Of a stretch of DNA of 52,457 nucleotides, positions 35,984 through 48,219 are shown piece by piece. How positions within the stretch are numbered: position 1 is the first letter of the stretch; each line of letters begins with the position of its first letter. This DNA is from Faecalimicrobium dakarense (lineage in GTDB: Bacteria; Bacillota; Clostridia; Peptostreptococcales; Peptostreptococcaceae). The stretch covers positions 1-52,457 of the forward strand of contig NZ_HG529244.1 of assembly GCF_000499525.1 (NCBI RefSeq), read 5' to 3'. The notes beneath the pieces were generated by a model, which was not told where the DNA came from, searched no databases, and worked only from the letters and a program-made list of their open reading frames with translations. Position numbers and translations under genes: made by a program.

Positions 35984-36091
35984 TTGAAAATTATAAAATA
36001 CAAGTATTTTAAAATAATACAATTAAAGGACAAAGCCTAAATAGTTAGCTCTGTTAATAGTGCTGATAAATTAGCAGATAAAGCAAAATAA
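35984..36091 (+). other. short interrupted reading frame in the chemoreceptor leader
   Basis: A TTG with a strong GAGGGGGG ribosome binding site opens 18 codons ('KIIKYKYFKIIQLKDKA'), closes at TAA 36038, and the same frame continues for 16 more sense codons ('SSVNSADKLADKAK') to TAA 36089. It may be a decayed small gene or leader peptide. Only the ribosome binding site supports it. Confidence 0.3.
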
Positions 36092-36111
36092 TAAAGGGGA
36101 AAAAATAAAAA

Positions 36112-38176
36112 ATGAAATTTAAATTAAGAGAAAAAGTAAAGAAAAAACAAAAGTATAAAAACTCAACTTGCTTTGACAATTGTATGTTTTGCAGTTGTTT
36201 GCTGTTTATGTTTAGGATCAATTACAAGTTTTTTAAATTATAAAACTTCTAACAGTATTTTATCGAAAACAGCAGTAGAGACGACTAAACAAGCTGCTGA
36301 AACTGTTTCTCAAAAAATTACTAATCTTAAAAATGCAGCAACTCAAACAGGTATTATAAAAGAAATATCAGATCCTAAGGTAAGTGTAGAAGAAAAACAA
36401 AGTATTATAACTAGACAGGAAAAACTATATGGATTATCATTAGGTCAAATTTTAGATGCAAACGGTAAAGATCTTTTTAGTGGAAAAGATTATTCTGGAA
36501 GGGATTATTTTAAAACTTCTATGGAAGGAAAAGCTTATATGGGTAGTCCTGTTGTTAGTAAGGTAACAGGAGAACTTACACTTGTAGTCTCAGCGCCTAT
36601 TTGGGAAAATGGAGTACAAGATAGCAAAATAGTGGGAGTTGTAACTTTTGATGCAGATAAAGATTTCCTAAATGATATTATTAATAATATAAAAATAAGT
36701 GAAAATAGTTACACTTATCTTATAGATAATGAAGGAACAACAATTGCTGATAAAGACCCTAGTCTTGTTGCTAAGGAAAATACTATAAAAGAAGCAGAAA
36801 CAAATAAAGATCTAGTGCCTGTTGCAGAAGCTGATAAAAAGCTAATTTCAGGAGAAACAGGGTACACTGATGTAGAGGCAAAAGGAGAAGATTGGATTTT
36901 AGGATATGCTCCAGTAAAAAATAGTAGTGGCTGGGGTGTAGGAGTAATGATAAATAAAGCTGATTTCCTTGATCAAATGTATACTTCAATAATGATTACA
37001 GTTATACTATCTATAATATTTACAATTATAGCATTTATTGCAGCAATAAAGTTTTCTAATAAAATAGGAAATCCATTAAAAGAATGTAGCGAAAGACTTA
37101 AAAAACTAGCCGAAGGTGATTTAAATTCAGATATACCAGTTATATATGAAAATAATGAAATAGGTTTAGTAGCAGAGGCAACAGGTAAAATAGTTACTGA
37201 TGTTAGAGAAATGATAAATACATTAACAAATATATTAGCTGAAATTAGTAATGGTAATTTAGATATTAATATAGATGATGATAAATACAGTGAGTTATTT
37301 GTAAATGACTTTGAACCGATGTTAATAGCTTTAGATAAAATTGTAGACAGTTTAAATAGTACTTTAACACAAATAAATGTTTCTGGGGAACAAGTTGCAA
37401 TTGGAGCAAATCAAGTAGCAGAGGGAGCTCAAGTACTTTCTCAAGGTGCTACAGAACAATCAAGTTCAATTCAAGAGCTTTCAGCAACTATAAATGAAGT
37501 ATCAGAGCAAATAAAACAAACTGCAGAAAATGCAGCAAGAGCAAAAGAAATATCTATAAATTCAAGTATTGCTACAGACAAAGGAAAAAAACAAATGCAA
37601 GAGATGATTTCAGCAATGGATGAAATTAGCAATACATCAAATGAAATAGGAAATATAATTAAAAACATTGATTCAATAGCATTCCAGACAAACATATTAG
37701 CTCTTAATGCAGCTGTAGAAGCAGCACGTGCTGGAGAAGCGGGTAAAGGATTTGCTGTTGTTGCTGATGAAGTTAGAAACCTTGCTGAAAAATCTGCACA
37801 AAGTGCAAAAGATACAGCTGAGTTAATAGAAAAATCGCTTATAGCAATCAAAAATGGAAGTGTAATTGTTTCAGAAACTGCAAAATCTCTTGAAGAAGTT
37901 GTTAATGGTGCTAAAAAATCAGCAGAAGTTATACAAGAAATTGCAGATGCAAGTAATGAACAATCAGAGCATATAAACCAAGTAAATATAGGTGTAGAAC
38001 AAATATCTATAGTTGTACAGACTAACTCAGCAACTTCTGAAGAAAGTGCTGCAGCAAGTGAAGAATTATCAAGTCAGGCTGAAATGTTAGAAGAACTTCT
38101 TCATAAATTTAAATTAAAAGATGAAAAACCTAAATATTTTGATAGTAAGATGTTATTTGATAGTGAAGAATTCTAG
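36112..38176 (+). CDS. methyl-accepting chemotaxis protein, frameshift near the N-terminus
   Basis: A receptor with an N-terminal membrane helix ('LALTIVCFAVVCCLCLGSIT'), an extracytoplasmic double Cache domain ('SGRDYFKTSMEGKAYMGSPV', 'YTYLIDNEGTTIADKDP'), a second helix (~residues 275-297 of the downstream frame), HAMP, and the MCP hairpin 'NILALNAAVEAARAGEAGKG'. ATG 36112 with AGGGG upstream reads 'MKFKLREKVKKK' and then runs out of frame at an A6 tract (36142-36147); removing one A restores the normal start. From TTG 36173 the frame is open for 667 aa, keeping most of the first helix but without a ribosome binding site. Controlled by the c-di-GMP-I switch upstream. Confidence 0.88.
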
Positions 38177-38237
38177 GTATAAATATTTTAAATTTATACA
38201 TACAGAAAATATATAATATATTAATATTCATAGTATA

Positions 38238-38376
38238 ATGGAAATTCTTATTAATTTCTTCGCAGATAAAAAATTAATAGTTAAGAGTACAAAAAATTAC
38301 TATTGAAAAATCATCTGATGATAAAACGTTATTTCTAGAATCAGAAGATATTACAAATATAATTAGTTTTAAGTGA
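38238..38376 (+). pseudogene. possible small gene with a 1-nt frameshift
   Basis: From ATG 38238 'MEILINFFADKKLIVKS' continues, after removing one A from the A6 tract 38291-38296, as 'ITIEKSSDDKTLFLESEDIT' to a TGA at 38374, 45 aa in all. The amphipathic pattern and position (62 bp after the chemoreceptor and before a terminator) hint at a real small protein, but there is no clear ribosome binding site and no family. Confidence 0.3.
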
Positions 38377-38387
38377 TTAAATTAATA

Positions 38388-38427
38388 AAAAAGACACATT
38401 TACTTTTATAGAGTAAGTGTGTCTTTT
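38388..38427. terminator. terminator, probably bidirectional
   Basis: AAAAGACACATTTACT / AGTAAGTGTGTCTTTT, between the chemoreceptor region and the convergent MerR gene. Confidence 0.85.
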
Positions 38428-38461
38428 AACATATTATGCAAATAGTTGATAACTAAAAAAT

Positions 38462-39202
38462 TTATAATGTCTCAATCCAAGAATGATAATAATCATATGA
38501 TTTATCTGAAATTAAATATTTTGATAATATAATTCCACAGTTTTTACCGATACTTTTTATATAGTCTAAATGGTCTTGTAAATAAACCTGATCAACCTCT
38601 TCACCCTCAGTTCTTATTAAACACTCAATATATTCATGTTTCTTATTATCACAACTCCATAATATCTTACCATTTGAACTATCAATATTATTAGATACTA
38701 CACCATAGTGCTTGATTTCTTTATCACCTAGATGAAGAGGAAAGGCTAAAATATTTTGGTTATTGATATAATTTAAAACATTTTTTGTTTGACCTAGATG
38801 CAAATGTACAATGCTAGTAAATGGTGGAATCCCATTTCTATAAGGGTTATCTTTTAATTCATTATATGTTTTAATACCTTCTAAGTTTTGGTCAATTTTA
38901 TATTTTATTGATTCTAACTCTGTAATCTGCTGTTCAAGTTTATCCTTAGAATTAAGGAGAAGTTCTTCAGTATCAGAAACGCTCATTTTCCAGGTTTTAC
39001 TAACATCTTTCACTGGAATATTTAAATTCCTATAAAAAATAATATCACAAATTTTAATAAGACTATCAGTACAGTATTCTCTATAGTTATTTGAATTATT
39101 TCTTAAAGATGAAATTAATCCTTCACTTTCCCAATATCTTAATGTTGATTTAGGAATATTAAATAATTCTGATATTTCTTTAATTGTATATTTTTCGCTC
39201 AC
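38462..39202 (-). CDS. MerR-family regulator of the adjacent PTS operon
   Basis: A protein of 246 aa. Residues 1-70 are the MerR HTH and wing ('YTIKEISELFNIPKSTLRYW', 'ESEGLISSLRNNSNNYREY'), then a dimerisation coiled coil (~75-115). A C-terminal effector region with 'FTSIVHLHLGQTKNVLNY' is of a type seen in several clostridial MerR regulators of sugar PTS genes. It is divergent from the PTS operon, whose promoter has the 19-bp spacer and central dyad required by MerR activators. The inducer is unknown; a beta-glucoside phosphate is a reasonable guess. Confidence 0.85.
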   Translation of the reverse strand: MSEKYTIKEISELFNIPKSTLRYWESEGLISSLRNNSNNYREYCTDSLIKICDIIFYRNLNIPVKDVSKTWKMSVSDTEELLLNSKDKLEQQITELESIKYKIDQNLEGIKTYNELKDNPYRNGIPPFTSIVHLHLGQTKNVLNYINNQNILAFPLHLGDKEIKHYGVVSNNIDSSNGKILWSCDNKKHEYIECLIRTEGEEVDQVYLQDHLDYIKSIGKNCGIILSKYLISDKSYDYYHSWIETL

Positions 39203-39281
39203 TAATCATCACCCAATCTTATTTTAAGTTTTATATCGAGAATGGTCAATAAAAAGGTTTTCATAAATTTAGGAAAAGGTA

Positions 39282-39312
39282 TTTACATTAAAGTTACTTT
39301 AAAGTATATAAT
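39282..39312 (+). promoter_or_regulatory. MerR-type promoter/operator of the PTS operon
   Basis: TTTACA (39282-39287) and TATAAT (39307-39312) are separated by 19 bp, the stretched spacing of MerR-activated promoters. The spacer begins with the perfect 7-1-7 dyad TTAAAGT-T-ACTTTAA (39288-39302). Confidence 0.85.
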
Positions 39313-39335
39313 GACATCAAGAGGAGGGATGTAAA

Positions 39336-42018
<2,683 letters not shown>

Positions 42019-42019
<1 letters not shown>

Positions 42020-42321
42020 TGAGAAAAATAGTATTATTTTGTAATGCAGGAATGTCAACTAGCTTACTAGTTAACAAAATGAAAGAAGCAGCCCAAAAAG
42101 ATAAATATGAAGTTCAAATAGAGGCACATGCTATATCTGAAGCAGCAGAGTATGGACCAAGCGCAGATATTGTATTACTTGGGCCACAAGTAAGATTTAA
42201 TCAAGCAAAGGTAAAAGCACAGTTGCCAAATATTCCAGTTGAAGTAATAGATATTGCTGATTATGGAGCTATGAATGGTAAGTCTGTTATTGATAAAGTG
42301 AAAAAAATATTAGGTGACTAA
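42019..42321 (+). CDS. celA: PTS cellobiose-type EIIB
   Basis: A protein of 100 aa with the phosphorylated Cys8 in 'IVLFCNAGMSTSLLVNKM', the mark of the Lac/Cel IIB domain. It takes the phosphate from IIA and passes it to sugar in IIC. The start overlaps the glucosidase stop (TAATG). Confidence 0.95.
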
Positions 42322-42339
42322 GGCAAAGGGAGATTAGCT

Positions 42340-42660
42340 ATGGAAGGAATGGAATTAATAAGCTTTGAAATTATTTCGAATGTAGGTGGAGCAAGAAGTT
42401 GTTATGTAGAAGCAATTGGTCTTGCTAAAAATGGTGATGCAAAAGCTGCAATGGATATGATAAGTGAGGGTGAAGCTTTGTTTGTAAATGGTCATCGTGC
42501 TCATGCTAAGCTAGTTCAAGAGGAAGCAGCAGGGAATCCAGTAGTACCTAACTTACTACTTATACATGCAGAGGACCAATTAATGAGTGCAGAAACTTTT
42601 AAGATTGTAGCACTAGAATTTATATCTTTATATGAAATGATGAATAGTAACACTAAATGA
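42340..42660 (+). CDS. celC: PTS lactose/cellobiose-type EIIA
   Basis: A protein of 106 aa, a trimeric helical IIA. The phosphorylated His is His76 in 'LLLIHAEDQLMSAE'. It starts 18 bp after the IIB gene behind AGGGAG. Last gene of the operon, followed by a terminator. Confidence 0.95.
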   Translation: MEGMELISFEIISNVGGARSCYVEAIGLAKNGDAKAAMDMISEGEALFVNGHRAHAKLVQEEAAGNPVVPNLLLIHAEDQLMSAETFKIVALEFISLYEMMNSNTK

Positions 42661-42675
42661 TAGTTATTAAAAATA

Positions 42676-42713
42676 AAGAAAACCGTACCATAATTAAAGG
42701 TGCGGTTTCTTAT
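42676..42713 (+). terminator. terminator of the PTS operon
   Basis: AAGAAAACCGTACC / GGTGCGGTTTCTT with a 9-nt loop. Confidence 0.8.
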
Positions 42714-42810
42714 AATAATGCTTTTAATTTTAACTATTAGGATAACGTTTTCTAAAATATTGATGATAATTCTACATTATAAAAATTTAATTTGTATTAG
42801 GGGGATTAAT

Positions 42811-44064
42811 ATGATAAGAAAAAATAAATTTATTAAAATTTCAACTCTAATGACAACTTGTATTATTGGTATGACAATGAACGGTTGTAGTTCAACAAGC
42901 AATGATATAAGTACTTTAGATTCTTCAAATGTAACACTTATAACTAAGGTTCTTCCATATGGTGAAGTTGGTTATGCTATGGTTTGCGACTTTGGAGATA
43001 CAGTAGATGCTTCTGAATTAAAACCAGAAAATTTTAAGGTAGAAGTAACTATTGATGATAAAACAGAAGAGAGAACAGTAACTAAGGTATACACAAACGA
43101 TGAAATTGATTTATCAGAAGAGTCAAAAGAAGGACAGTATGTAGTTATTGAGTTAGATATAGAAGATGAAAATGCAAGTACAATAGTATTTGAGGAAGAA
43201 AGATTTTTAAATGACAGATTAGGTACGGATTATACAGTAACTCAAAATACAGATATAAAAACAAAGAATGGAAAGACTTTTAAATCAAGTGAAGATAAAA
43301 TTAAAAAATCAAATATAGTAACTCCTATTGTAGATGAATTTGAAAAATTAACTTATAAAGACTCATCAGGAAATACGATGGACTATAGACTGTTTGAACC
43401 TAAAACTGAAAATAATGAGAAATATCCATTAGTATTATTTTTACATGGCTCAGGAGAAAGAGGTAGTGACAATGAAATGCACATGCTTGGAAATGAAGGT
43501 GCATTAGTATGGGCCGACCCTAAGCAACAAGAAAAAAATCCAACATATGTATTAGCACCTCAAGTACCTGCCGCTGATGAACTTACAATGTACTGGACAG
43601 AAGAGCCTAATTATACTACGATGTTAAACTTATTAAAAGAAACAATTGAAAAGTATAATATAGATGAGAATCGAATTTATGTTGTTGGAATGTCTAATGG
43701 AGGAATAGGAACTTGGAATATTATTGAGAAAAATCCAAAATTATTTGCGGCAGCAGTTCCTATTTGTGGTATAGGAGATATTAATGGTTTAGACCTTGAG
43801 TCAGAATATATTCCTATGACAGATTATTCAGCATTTAAGAATATAAAAGATATGCCTATTTGGATTTTCCATGCAGAAGATGACCCATTAGTTGATGTCA
43901 GATATAGTAGAGATGCCGAAAAAGCAATAAAAGAATTAGGTGGAACTTCTGTTAAATATACAGAGTATAAAGAGGGAGAAGTTATGCCAATGGGGCATTT
44001 CTCTTGGGTACCAGCATTACAAAACCAAGAAATGATAGATTGGGTATTTAGTCAATCAAAATAG
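42811..44064 (+). CDS. lipoprotein CE1-like esterase (alpha/beta hydrolase)
   Basis: A protein of 417 aa with a lipoprotein signal ending 'MTMNGC' (Cys26 acylated). An N-terminal beta domain (~35-165) is followed by an alpha/beta hydrolase of the CE1/PHB-depolymerase type: oxyanion motif 'LFLHGSGERGSDN', nucleophile Ser295 in 'VVGMSNGGIG', acid Asp357/358 in 'HAEDDPLVDV' and His396 in 'MGHFSW'. Such enzymes remove acyl or feruloyl groups from plant polysaccharides. ATG 42811 follows AGGGGGA; a longer upstream frame crosses the PTS terminator and lacks a signal. Placement after a beta-glucoside PTS fits plant-glycan use. Confidence 0.87.
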   Translation: MIRKNKFIKISTLMTTCIIGMTMNGCSSTSNDISTLDSSNVTLITKVLPYGEVGYAMVCDFGDTVDASELKPENFKVEVTIDDKTEERTVTKVYTNDEIDLSEESKEGQYVVIELDIEDENASTIVFEEERFLNDRLGTDYTVTQNTDIKTKNGKTFKSSEDKIKKSNIVTPIVDEFEKLTYKDSSGNTMDYRLFEPKTENNEKYPLVLFLHGSGERGSDNEMHMLGNEGALVWADPKQQEKNPTYVLAPQVPAADELTMYWTEEPNYTTMLNLLKETIEKYNIDENRIYVVGMSNGGIGTWNIIEKNPKLFAAAVPICGIGDINGLDLESEYIPMTDYSAFKNIKDMPIWIFHAEDDPLVDVRYSRDAEKAIKELGGTSVKYTEYKEGEVMPMGHFSWVPALQNQEMIDWVFSQSK

Positions 44065-44116
44065 TAAACATAGAAATATAACATGAATTAATAAAAATTA
44101 TGGGGGATTTGTTATT

Positions 44117-44896
44117 ATGGTGAAGAAAGCTATTTTATTATGTTTAGTTGGAATATTGTCAGTTCCACTATATGGATGTTCAAGTAATGATACTGAGGCA
44201 GCCAAGGAAAGTAAGCCTGTTGAAATATATTTAACAAGACATGGAAAGACTATGTTAAATAATACAGATAGAGTACAAGGATGGGCAGATGCACCTCTTA
44301 CAGAAGATGGAATAGAAGTAGTACAGTTTTTAGGAGAAGGTTTAAAGGATATAAAATTTGAAAAAGTATATAGTTCTGATAGCGGTCGTGCAATAGAAAC
44401 AGCTAAAATAGTATTAGATAAAAGTGGTCAGAGTGATTTGGAAATAATTCAAAGAAAAGAATTAAGAGAATCTTGTTTTGGAGAATTTGAAGGAGAATTA
44501 AACTCTACTTTTAGGGAGGAACTTGCTAAAGCTAATAATATGACAATTGAAGAATTTATGCAAAGATTTGATGTTGATGTAATGCTTGATACATGTAAGA
44601 AAATTGATAAAAGTAAACAAGCTGAAAGTACAGAAGAGGTTTCAAAGAGAATAAGATCAGAAGTTGATAAAATTATAGAAGAAGCATCAAAAGATGGTGG
44701 AGGAAATGTTTTATTAGTATCTCATGGAATATCATTAATGGGATTATTATATACCATAGAACCGGAAGCATTAAATGAAGTAGAAGAGGGGCTTCATAAT
44801 GCCAGTGTATCAAAGATAGTATATAAAGATGGTAAGTATAGTGTTGAATCAGTAAATGATATGAGCTATGTAGAAAAAGGAAAAGATAAAAAATAA
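44117..44896 (+). CDS. lipoprotein histidine phosphatase (phosphoglycerate mutase-like)
   Basis: A protein of 259 aa with a lipoprotein signal ('LSVPLYGC', Cys21). The histidine-phosphatase hallmark Arg41-His42-Gly43 is in 'LTRHGKTMLNN', then 'YSSDSGRAIETA', 'RELRES'-like 'ELRESCFGEFEG', and the second catalytic His in 'LLVSHGISL'. It should dephosphorylate an unknown extracytoplasmic substrate. GGGGGA precedes the ATG. It lies 52 bp after the esterase gene in the same direction, a possible two-gene unit. Confidence 0.88.
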   Translation: MVKKAILLCLVGILSVPLYGCSSNDTEAAKESKPVEIYLTRHGKTMLNNTDRVQGWADAPLTEDGIEVVQFLGEGLKDIKFEKVYSSDSGRAIETAKIVLDKSGQSDLEIIQRKELRESCFGEFEGELNSTFREELAKANNMTIEEFMQRFDVDVMLDTCKKIDKSKQAESTEEVSKRIRSEVDKIIEEASKDGGGNVLLVSHGISLMGLLYTIEPEALNEVEEGLHNASVSKIVYKDGKYSVESVNDMSYVEKGKDKK

Positions 44897-44965
44897 TATT
44901 ATAGCTTTATTTTAGATAATTAGATATTAAAGTGTTCAATGTATAAGAAGTAAAGTTTAAATAAT

Positions 44966-45016
44966 AAAAAAAGGTGTAAAATAGAAAATCAATTCTACTA
45001 TTACACCTTTTTATTA
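44966..45016. terminator. bidirectional terminator
   Basis: AAAAAAAGGTGTAA / TTACACCTTTTTT with inner pairing AAAATAG/CTATT, between two convergent genes. Confidence 0.85.
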
Positions 45017-45050
45017 TACCTAATATAATTTAAGTATTAATATTAGTTTT

Positions 45051-46412
45051 TTACTTAAGTAATGAAACACCTTTATTATAATACTCATCCATCATATCTT
45101 TTGGTACCATACTTCCACCAGTTGCCCATGCAATATGAGTTATATTGTTTAATTTATCTTCAAGATTGTTATCTCTTAAATATTTTTTACCTTCTTCAGA
45201 TGTAAGTATATTTACAATACCTGGAACACCAGCAAGTGCTGAAGGTTCTAAGAATATATTTTCACTATCAGCCATTTTAGTTAATAGTCTGTACATGTTT
45301 TCATCTGTAATTGAATAGCATCCACTCATTAATTTTTCTAAAGTTTTACCAACAAATCCAGAAGCTCTACCTACTGCTAATCCATCTGCTGCAGTTATAT
45401 TATCTATTCCAAATTCTTGAACAGATATATTATCATGTTCTCCAGTCATACATCCCATCATCATACATGGAGAATGTGTTGGTTCAGCAAAGAAGAAATG
45501 CACATTATCTTTATATAAAAGCTTAAGTCCAAAAGCAACTCCACCAGGACCTCCACCAACTCCGCATGGTAAATATACGAATAATGGATTATTACTATCT
45601 ACTTTTACACCCATATCTTTTAGCTGCTTATCTAATCTTTTAGCTGCTACTGAATATCCTAAGAATAAGTTTTTAGAATTTTCATCATCTACAAAGTAGC
45701 TACTAGCATCTGCTTCAGCTTGCTTTCTACCTTCTTCAACAGCTTTACTGTAATCAGATTCATATTCTATAACCTCTACACCTCTGCTTCTTAAAAGATC
45801 CTTTTTCCATTGTCTTGCATCTGCTGACATATGAACAGTAACTTTGAAACCAAGCTTAGCACTCATTATACCTATACTTAAACCTAAATTTCCAGTTGAT
45901 CCTACTACCACAGAATAATTAGAGAAAAATGCTCTAACTTCATCGCTATCTAACTTTTCATAGTTATCTTCTAATGTAATTATATTATTTTCTAAAGCTA
46001 AATCTTCTGCACGCTTTAAAACTTCATATATACCACCTCTAGCTTTTATAGATCCTGATACTTTAAGATGACTATCGCACTTTAATAAAAGATTTCCTAA
46101 AAGCTTCTCACCACATATTTCTTCTAATTTAGCTTTCATATTATCTATTTTAGCTATTGGAGATTCTATTATACCGTTTTCTGGCTTAGTTTCAGGGAAT
46201 ACTTTTGCTATATATGGAGCAAATCTATCTAATCTTTTCTCTGCATCTAATACATCATCATCAGATAGAGAAACATTTTTCATTCCTTCTTCAAAGTTGC
46301 TATGTTGTGGATTTATCCATAATGATTCCTTTAAATCTATTATCTCTTGTAATAATGGATATTCTTCTATCCAAGTTGATATTTCTTTGTTTAATACTTT
46401 TGAATTAGTCAT
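45051..46412 (-). CDS. dsdA: D-serine ammonia-lyase
   Basis: A PLP enzyme of 453 aa of the DsdA family. The PLP Lys is Lys123 in '[11 protein letters not shown]'; the Gly-rich phosphate loop is 'CGVGGGPGG'; '[12 protein letters not shown]' and '[11 protein letters not shown]' are family motifs. It converts D-serine to pyruvate and ammonia, allowing growth on or detoxification of D-serine. AAGGATGG precedes the ATG. Divergent from an XRE-cupin regulator gene across 247 bp. Confidence 0.95.
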   Translation of the reverse strand: MTNSKVLNKEISTWIEEYPLLQEIIDLKESLWINPQHSNFEEGMKNVSLSDDDVLDAEKRLDRFAPYIAKVFPETKPENGIIESPIAKIDNMKAKLEEICGEKLLGNLLLKCDSHLKVSGSIKARGGIYEVLKRAEDLALENNIITLEDNYEKLDSDEVRAFFSNYSVVVGSTGNLGLSIGIMSAKLGFKVTVHMSADARQWKKDLLRSRGVEVIEYESDYSKAVEEGRKQAEADASSYFVDDENSKNLFLGYSVAAKRLDKQLKDMGVKVDSNNPLFVYLPCGVGGGPGGVAFGLKLLYKDNVHFFFAEPTHSPCMMMGCMTGEHDNISVQEFGIDNITAADGLAVGRASGFVGKTLEKLMSGCYSITDENMYRLLTKMADSENIFLEPSALAGVPGIVNILTSEEGKKYLRDNNLEDKLNNITHIAWATGGSMVPKDMMDEYYNKGVSLLK

Positions 46413-46584
46413 AATTAACCATCCTTATCTTAATATTATATAGATTTATATATTATTCTTAGTTAAATAATATTTAATTTCAACTTAATAAATTAAGTGT
46501 GTTTTAATAAATACTAGCATGTTTTTTTATGATAGTCAATAATATTTAATTATTTTAATTTTAATTAAATAGAATTTAATCAAA

Positions 46585-46613
46585 TTGCGTAAAGTAGTCT
46601 ATACTGATATAAT
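46585..46613 (+). promoter_or_regulatory. promoter of the XRE-cupin gene
   Basis: TTGCGT (46585-46590), a 17-bp spacer and TATAAT (46608-46613), 47 bp before the start codon. Confidence 0.6.
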
Positions 46614-46659
46614 TATCTAAATAATAATTTAAAATACGTAAAAATGAGGTAGTTTATAA

Positions 46660-47214
46660 ATGAATGAAGTAGATATATCAAAAAATATTTCTGAATACAG
46701 AAAAGGAAAAGAATTAACTATTAAAGAGTTAGCTAATTTAATAGGTGTTACACCATCACTGCTTAGCCAAATAGAAAAAGGAAGCGCTAATCCGTCTATT
46801 AATACACTAAAACAAATTGCTAATGCTTTGGATATACCAATGTTTAATTTTTTCATAAATGATGTTGCAACTGAAAGTTTAGTAGTTAGAAAAGATAGTC
46901 GTAAGAAAATAATGTTTGCTGAAGATGACAGTTTTGCATATGAATTGTTAACACCCAACTCAAAAGGAGATATTGAGTTTATGCTTATGAAAATACCTCC
47001 TAAGAAATCTTCCTCAAAAGAACTTTTTAGCCATAAGGGTGAAGAGGTTGCTTATGTAATGAAAGGATCAGTTAATCTTTATTTAATGAATGAGGTAGTT
47101 GAACTAAATTGTGGCGATAGTATAAAAATACCTCCACACTCAAATCACAAATGGGAAAATATATCTGATTTTGATTGTGAAGTGATATTTGCAGTAACAC
47201 CACCTTCTTTCTAA
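46660..47214 (+). CDS. XRE-family regulator with C-terminal cupin domain
   Basis: A protein of 184 aa. Residues ~10-65 are an HTH_3 ('LTIKELANLIGVTPSLLSQI', 'NPSINTLKQIANALDIP') and ~110-180 a cupin ('SHKGEEVAYVMKGSVNLYLM', 'DSIKIPPHSNHKWEN'). XRE-cupin regulators sense small molecules (often amino acids or polyamines). Divergent placement suggests control of dsdA, an inference. Monocistronic or read through to the DeoR gene 90 bp later. Confidence 0.88.
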   Translation: MNEVDISKNISEYRKGKELTIKELANLIGVTPSLLSQIEKGSANPSINTLKQIANALDIPMFNFFINDVATESLVVRKDSRKKIMFAEDDSFAYELLTPNSKGDIEFMLMKIPPKKSSSKELFSHKGEEVAYVMKGSVNLYLMNEVVELNCGDSIKIPPHSNHKWENISDFDCEVIFAVTPPSF

Positions 47215-47304
47215 AGTTATCTATAATAGGAAGCGTTACTTGATGCCGTAGTAAAAAATATAATATTAAAATTAAATATACAAAAAATAATATAGGAGAT
47301 ATAA

Positions 47305-48069
47305 ATGTTAGCTCAAGAGAGATATGAATATATAATAGAAATTTTGAAGAGAGATTGTGCAGTTAAAGTATCTAAATTAATAAAAGAACTAAATGTATCA
47401 ATAGAAACTATAAGAAGAGATTTGGAACACTTAGAAAAAGAAGGTATATTAGAACGAGTTTATGGAGGCGCTGTTTTAAAGAAAGTATCAGTAGATAAAC
47501 TAAGCTTTGAAAAAAGAGAAGAAGAATTTAAAGAAGAGAAATTGGAGATAGCATCTATTGCTATAAAATACATAAATGAAGGTCAATCTATAGCATTAAA
47601 TGATAGTACAACTAATGTAGAAATAGCTAGGCAATTAAAAAATAAATTTAAAAATATAACAGTTATAACTAATTCTTTAATAATAGCAACAGAATTAGCT
47701 AATAGCCAAGGTATAAATATAATACTAGCAGGTGGACTATTAAATAATAAAGAATATGCATTTTATGGTGAGTTTGCAAAAAATATATTGAAAAACTTTA
47801 TAGTAGACAGAGCATTTATAAGCGTTGGAGGAGTTTCTTTAAATAGAGGAATAACAGATTATGATATACATACTGTAGAGATACAGCAAATGTTAATTGA
47901 AATATCAAAAGAAGCAATTATATTAGCTGATAGTAGTAAGATAGATAGTGTGTCTTTAACTAAAATTTCAGATATAGAAGACGTTAATTTTATAATTACA
48001 GATAGCAAGGCCGATAAAAATATTGTTAGTAAATATTTAAAACATGGTGTAGAGATAATAAATAAATAA
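47305..48069 (+). CDS. DeoR-family transcriptional regulator
   Basis: A protein of 254 aa with a DeoR HTH at residues ~5-60 ('VSKLIKELNVSIETIRRDLE', then 'LERVYGGAVL') and a C-terminal sugar-phosphate isomerase-like sensor ('ALNDSTTNVEIARQL', 'ITNSLIIATEL', 'ILADSSKID'). These regulators usually repress sugar-use genes and are released by a phosphorylated sugar. The next genes encode two MFS transporters and a phosphodiesterase; the leader of the first holds two palindromes with TTTCGTTTT-like halves. Confidence 0.9.
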   Translation: MLAQERYEYIIEILKRDCAVKVSKLIKELNVSIETIRRDLEHLEKEGILERVYGGAVLKKVSVDKLSFEKREEEFKEEKLEIASIAIKYINEGQSIALNDSTTNVEIARQLKNKFKNITVITNSLIIATELANSQGINIILAGGLLNNKEYAFYGEFAKNILKNFIVDRAFISVGGVSLNRGITDYDIHTVEIQQMLIEISKEAIILADSSKIDSVSLTKISDIEDVNFIITDSKADKNIVSKYLKHGVEIINK

Positions 48070-48078
48070 TAAATTTAT

Positions 48079-48119
48079 AAAAAACGACTTAAATTAAACT
48101 TAATTTAAGTCGTTTTTTT
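48079..48119 (+). terminator. terminator after the DeoR gene
   Basis: AAAAACGACTTAAATTA / TAATTTAAGTCGTTTTTTT. It separates the regulator from the transporters. Confidence 0.88.
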
Positions 48120-48219
48120 AAAATTTAATTTAAGTTGTCCTTTTGTGTAATTTCAAGAGTTATAAGGAATAAAGATGTAAATAAATGCAATCAAATACAA
48201 ATAAATACAATAAAAACAA

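Noticed and set aside
42700-42810. N-terminal extension of the esterase lipoprotein from 42700
   Set aside because: It begins inside the PTS terminator and would bury the lipoprotein signal; ATG 42811 has AGGGGGA and a clean lipobox.
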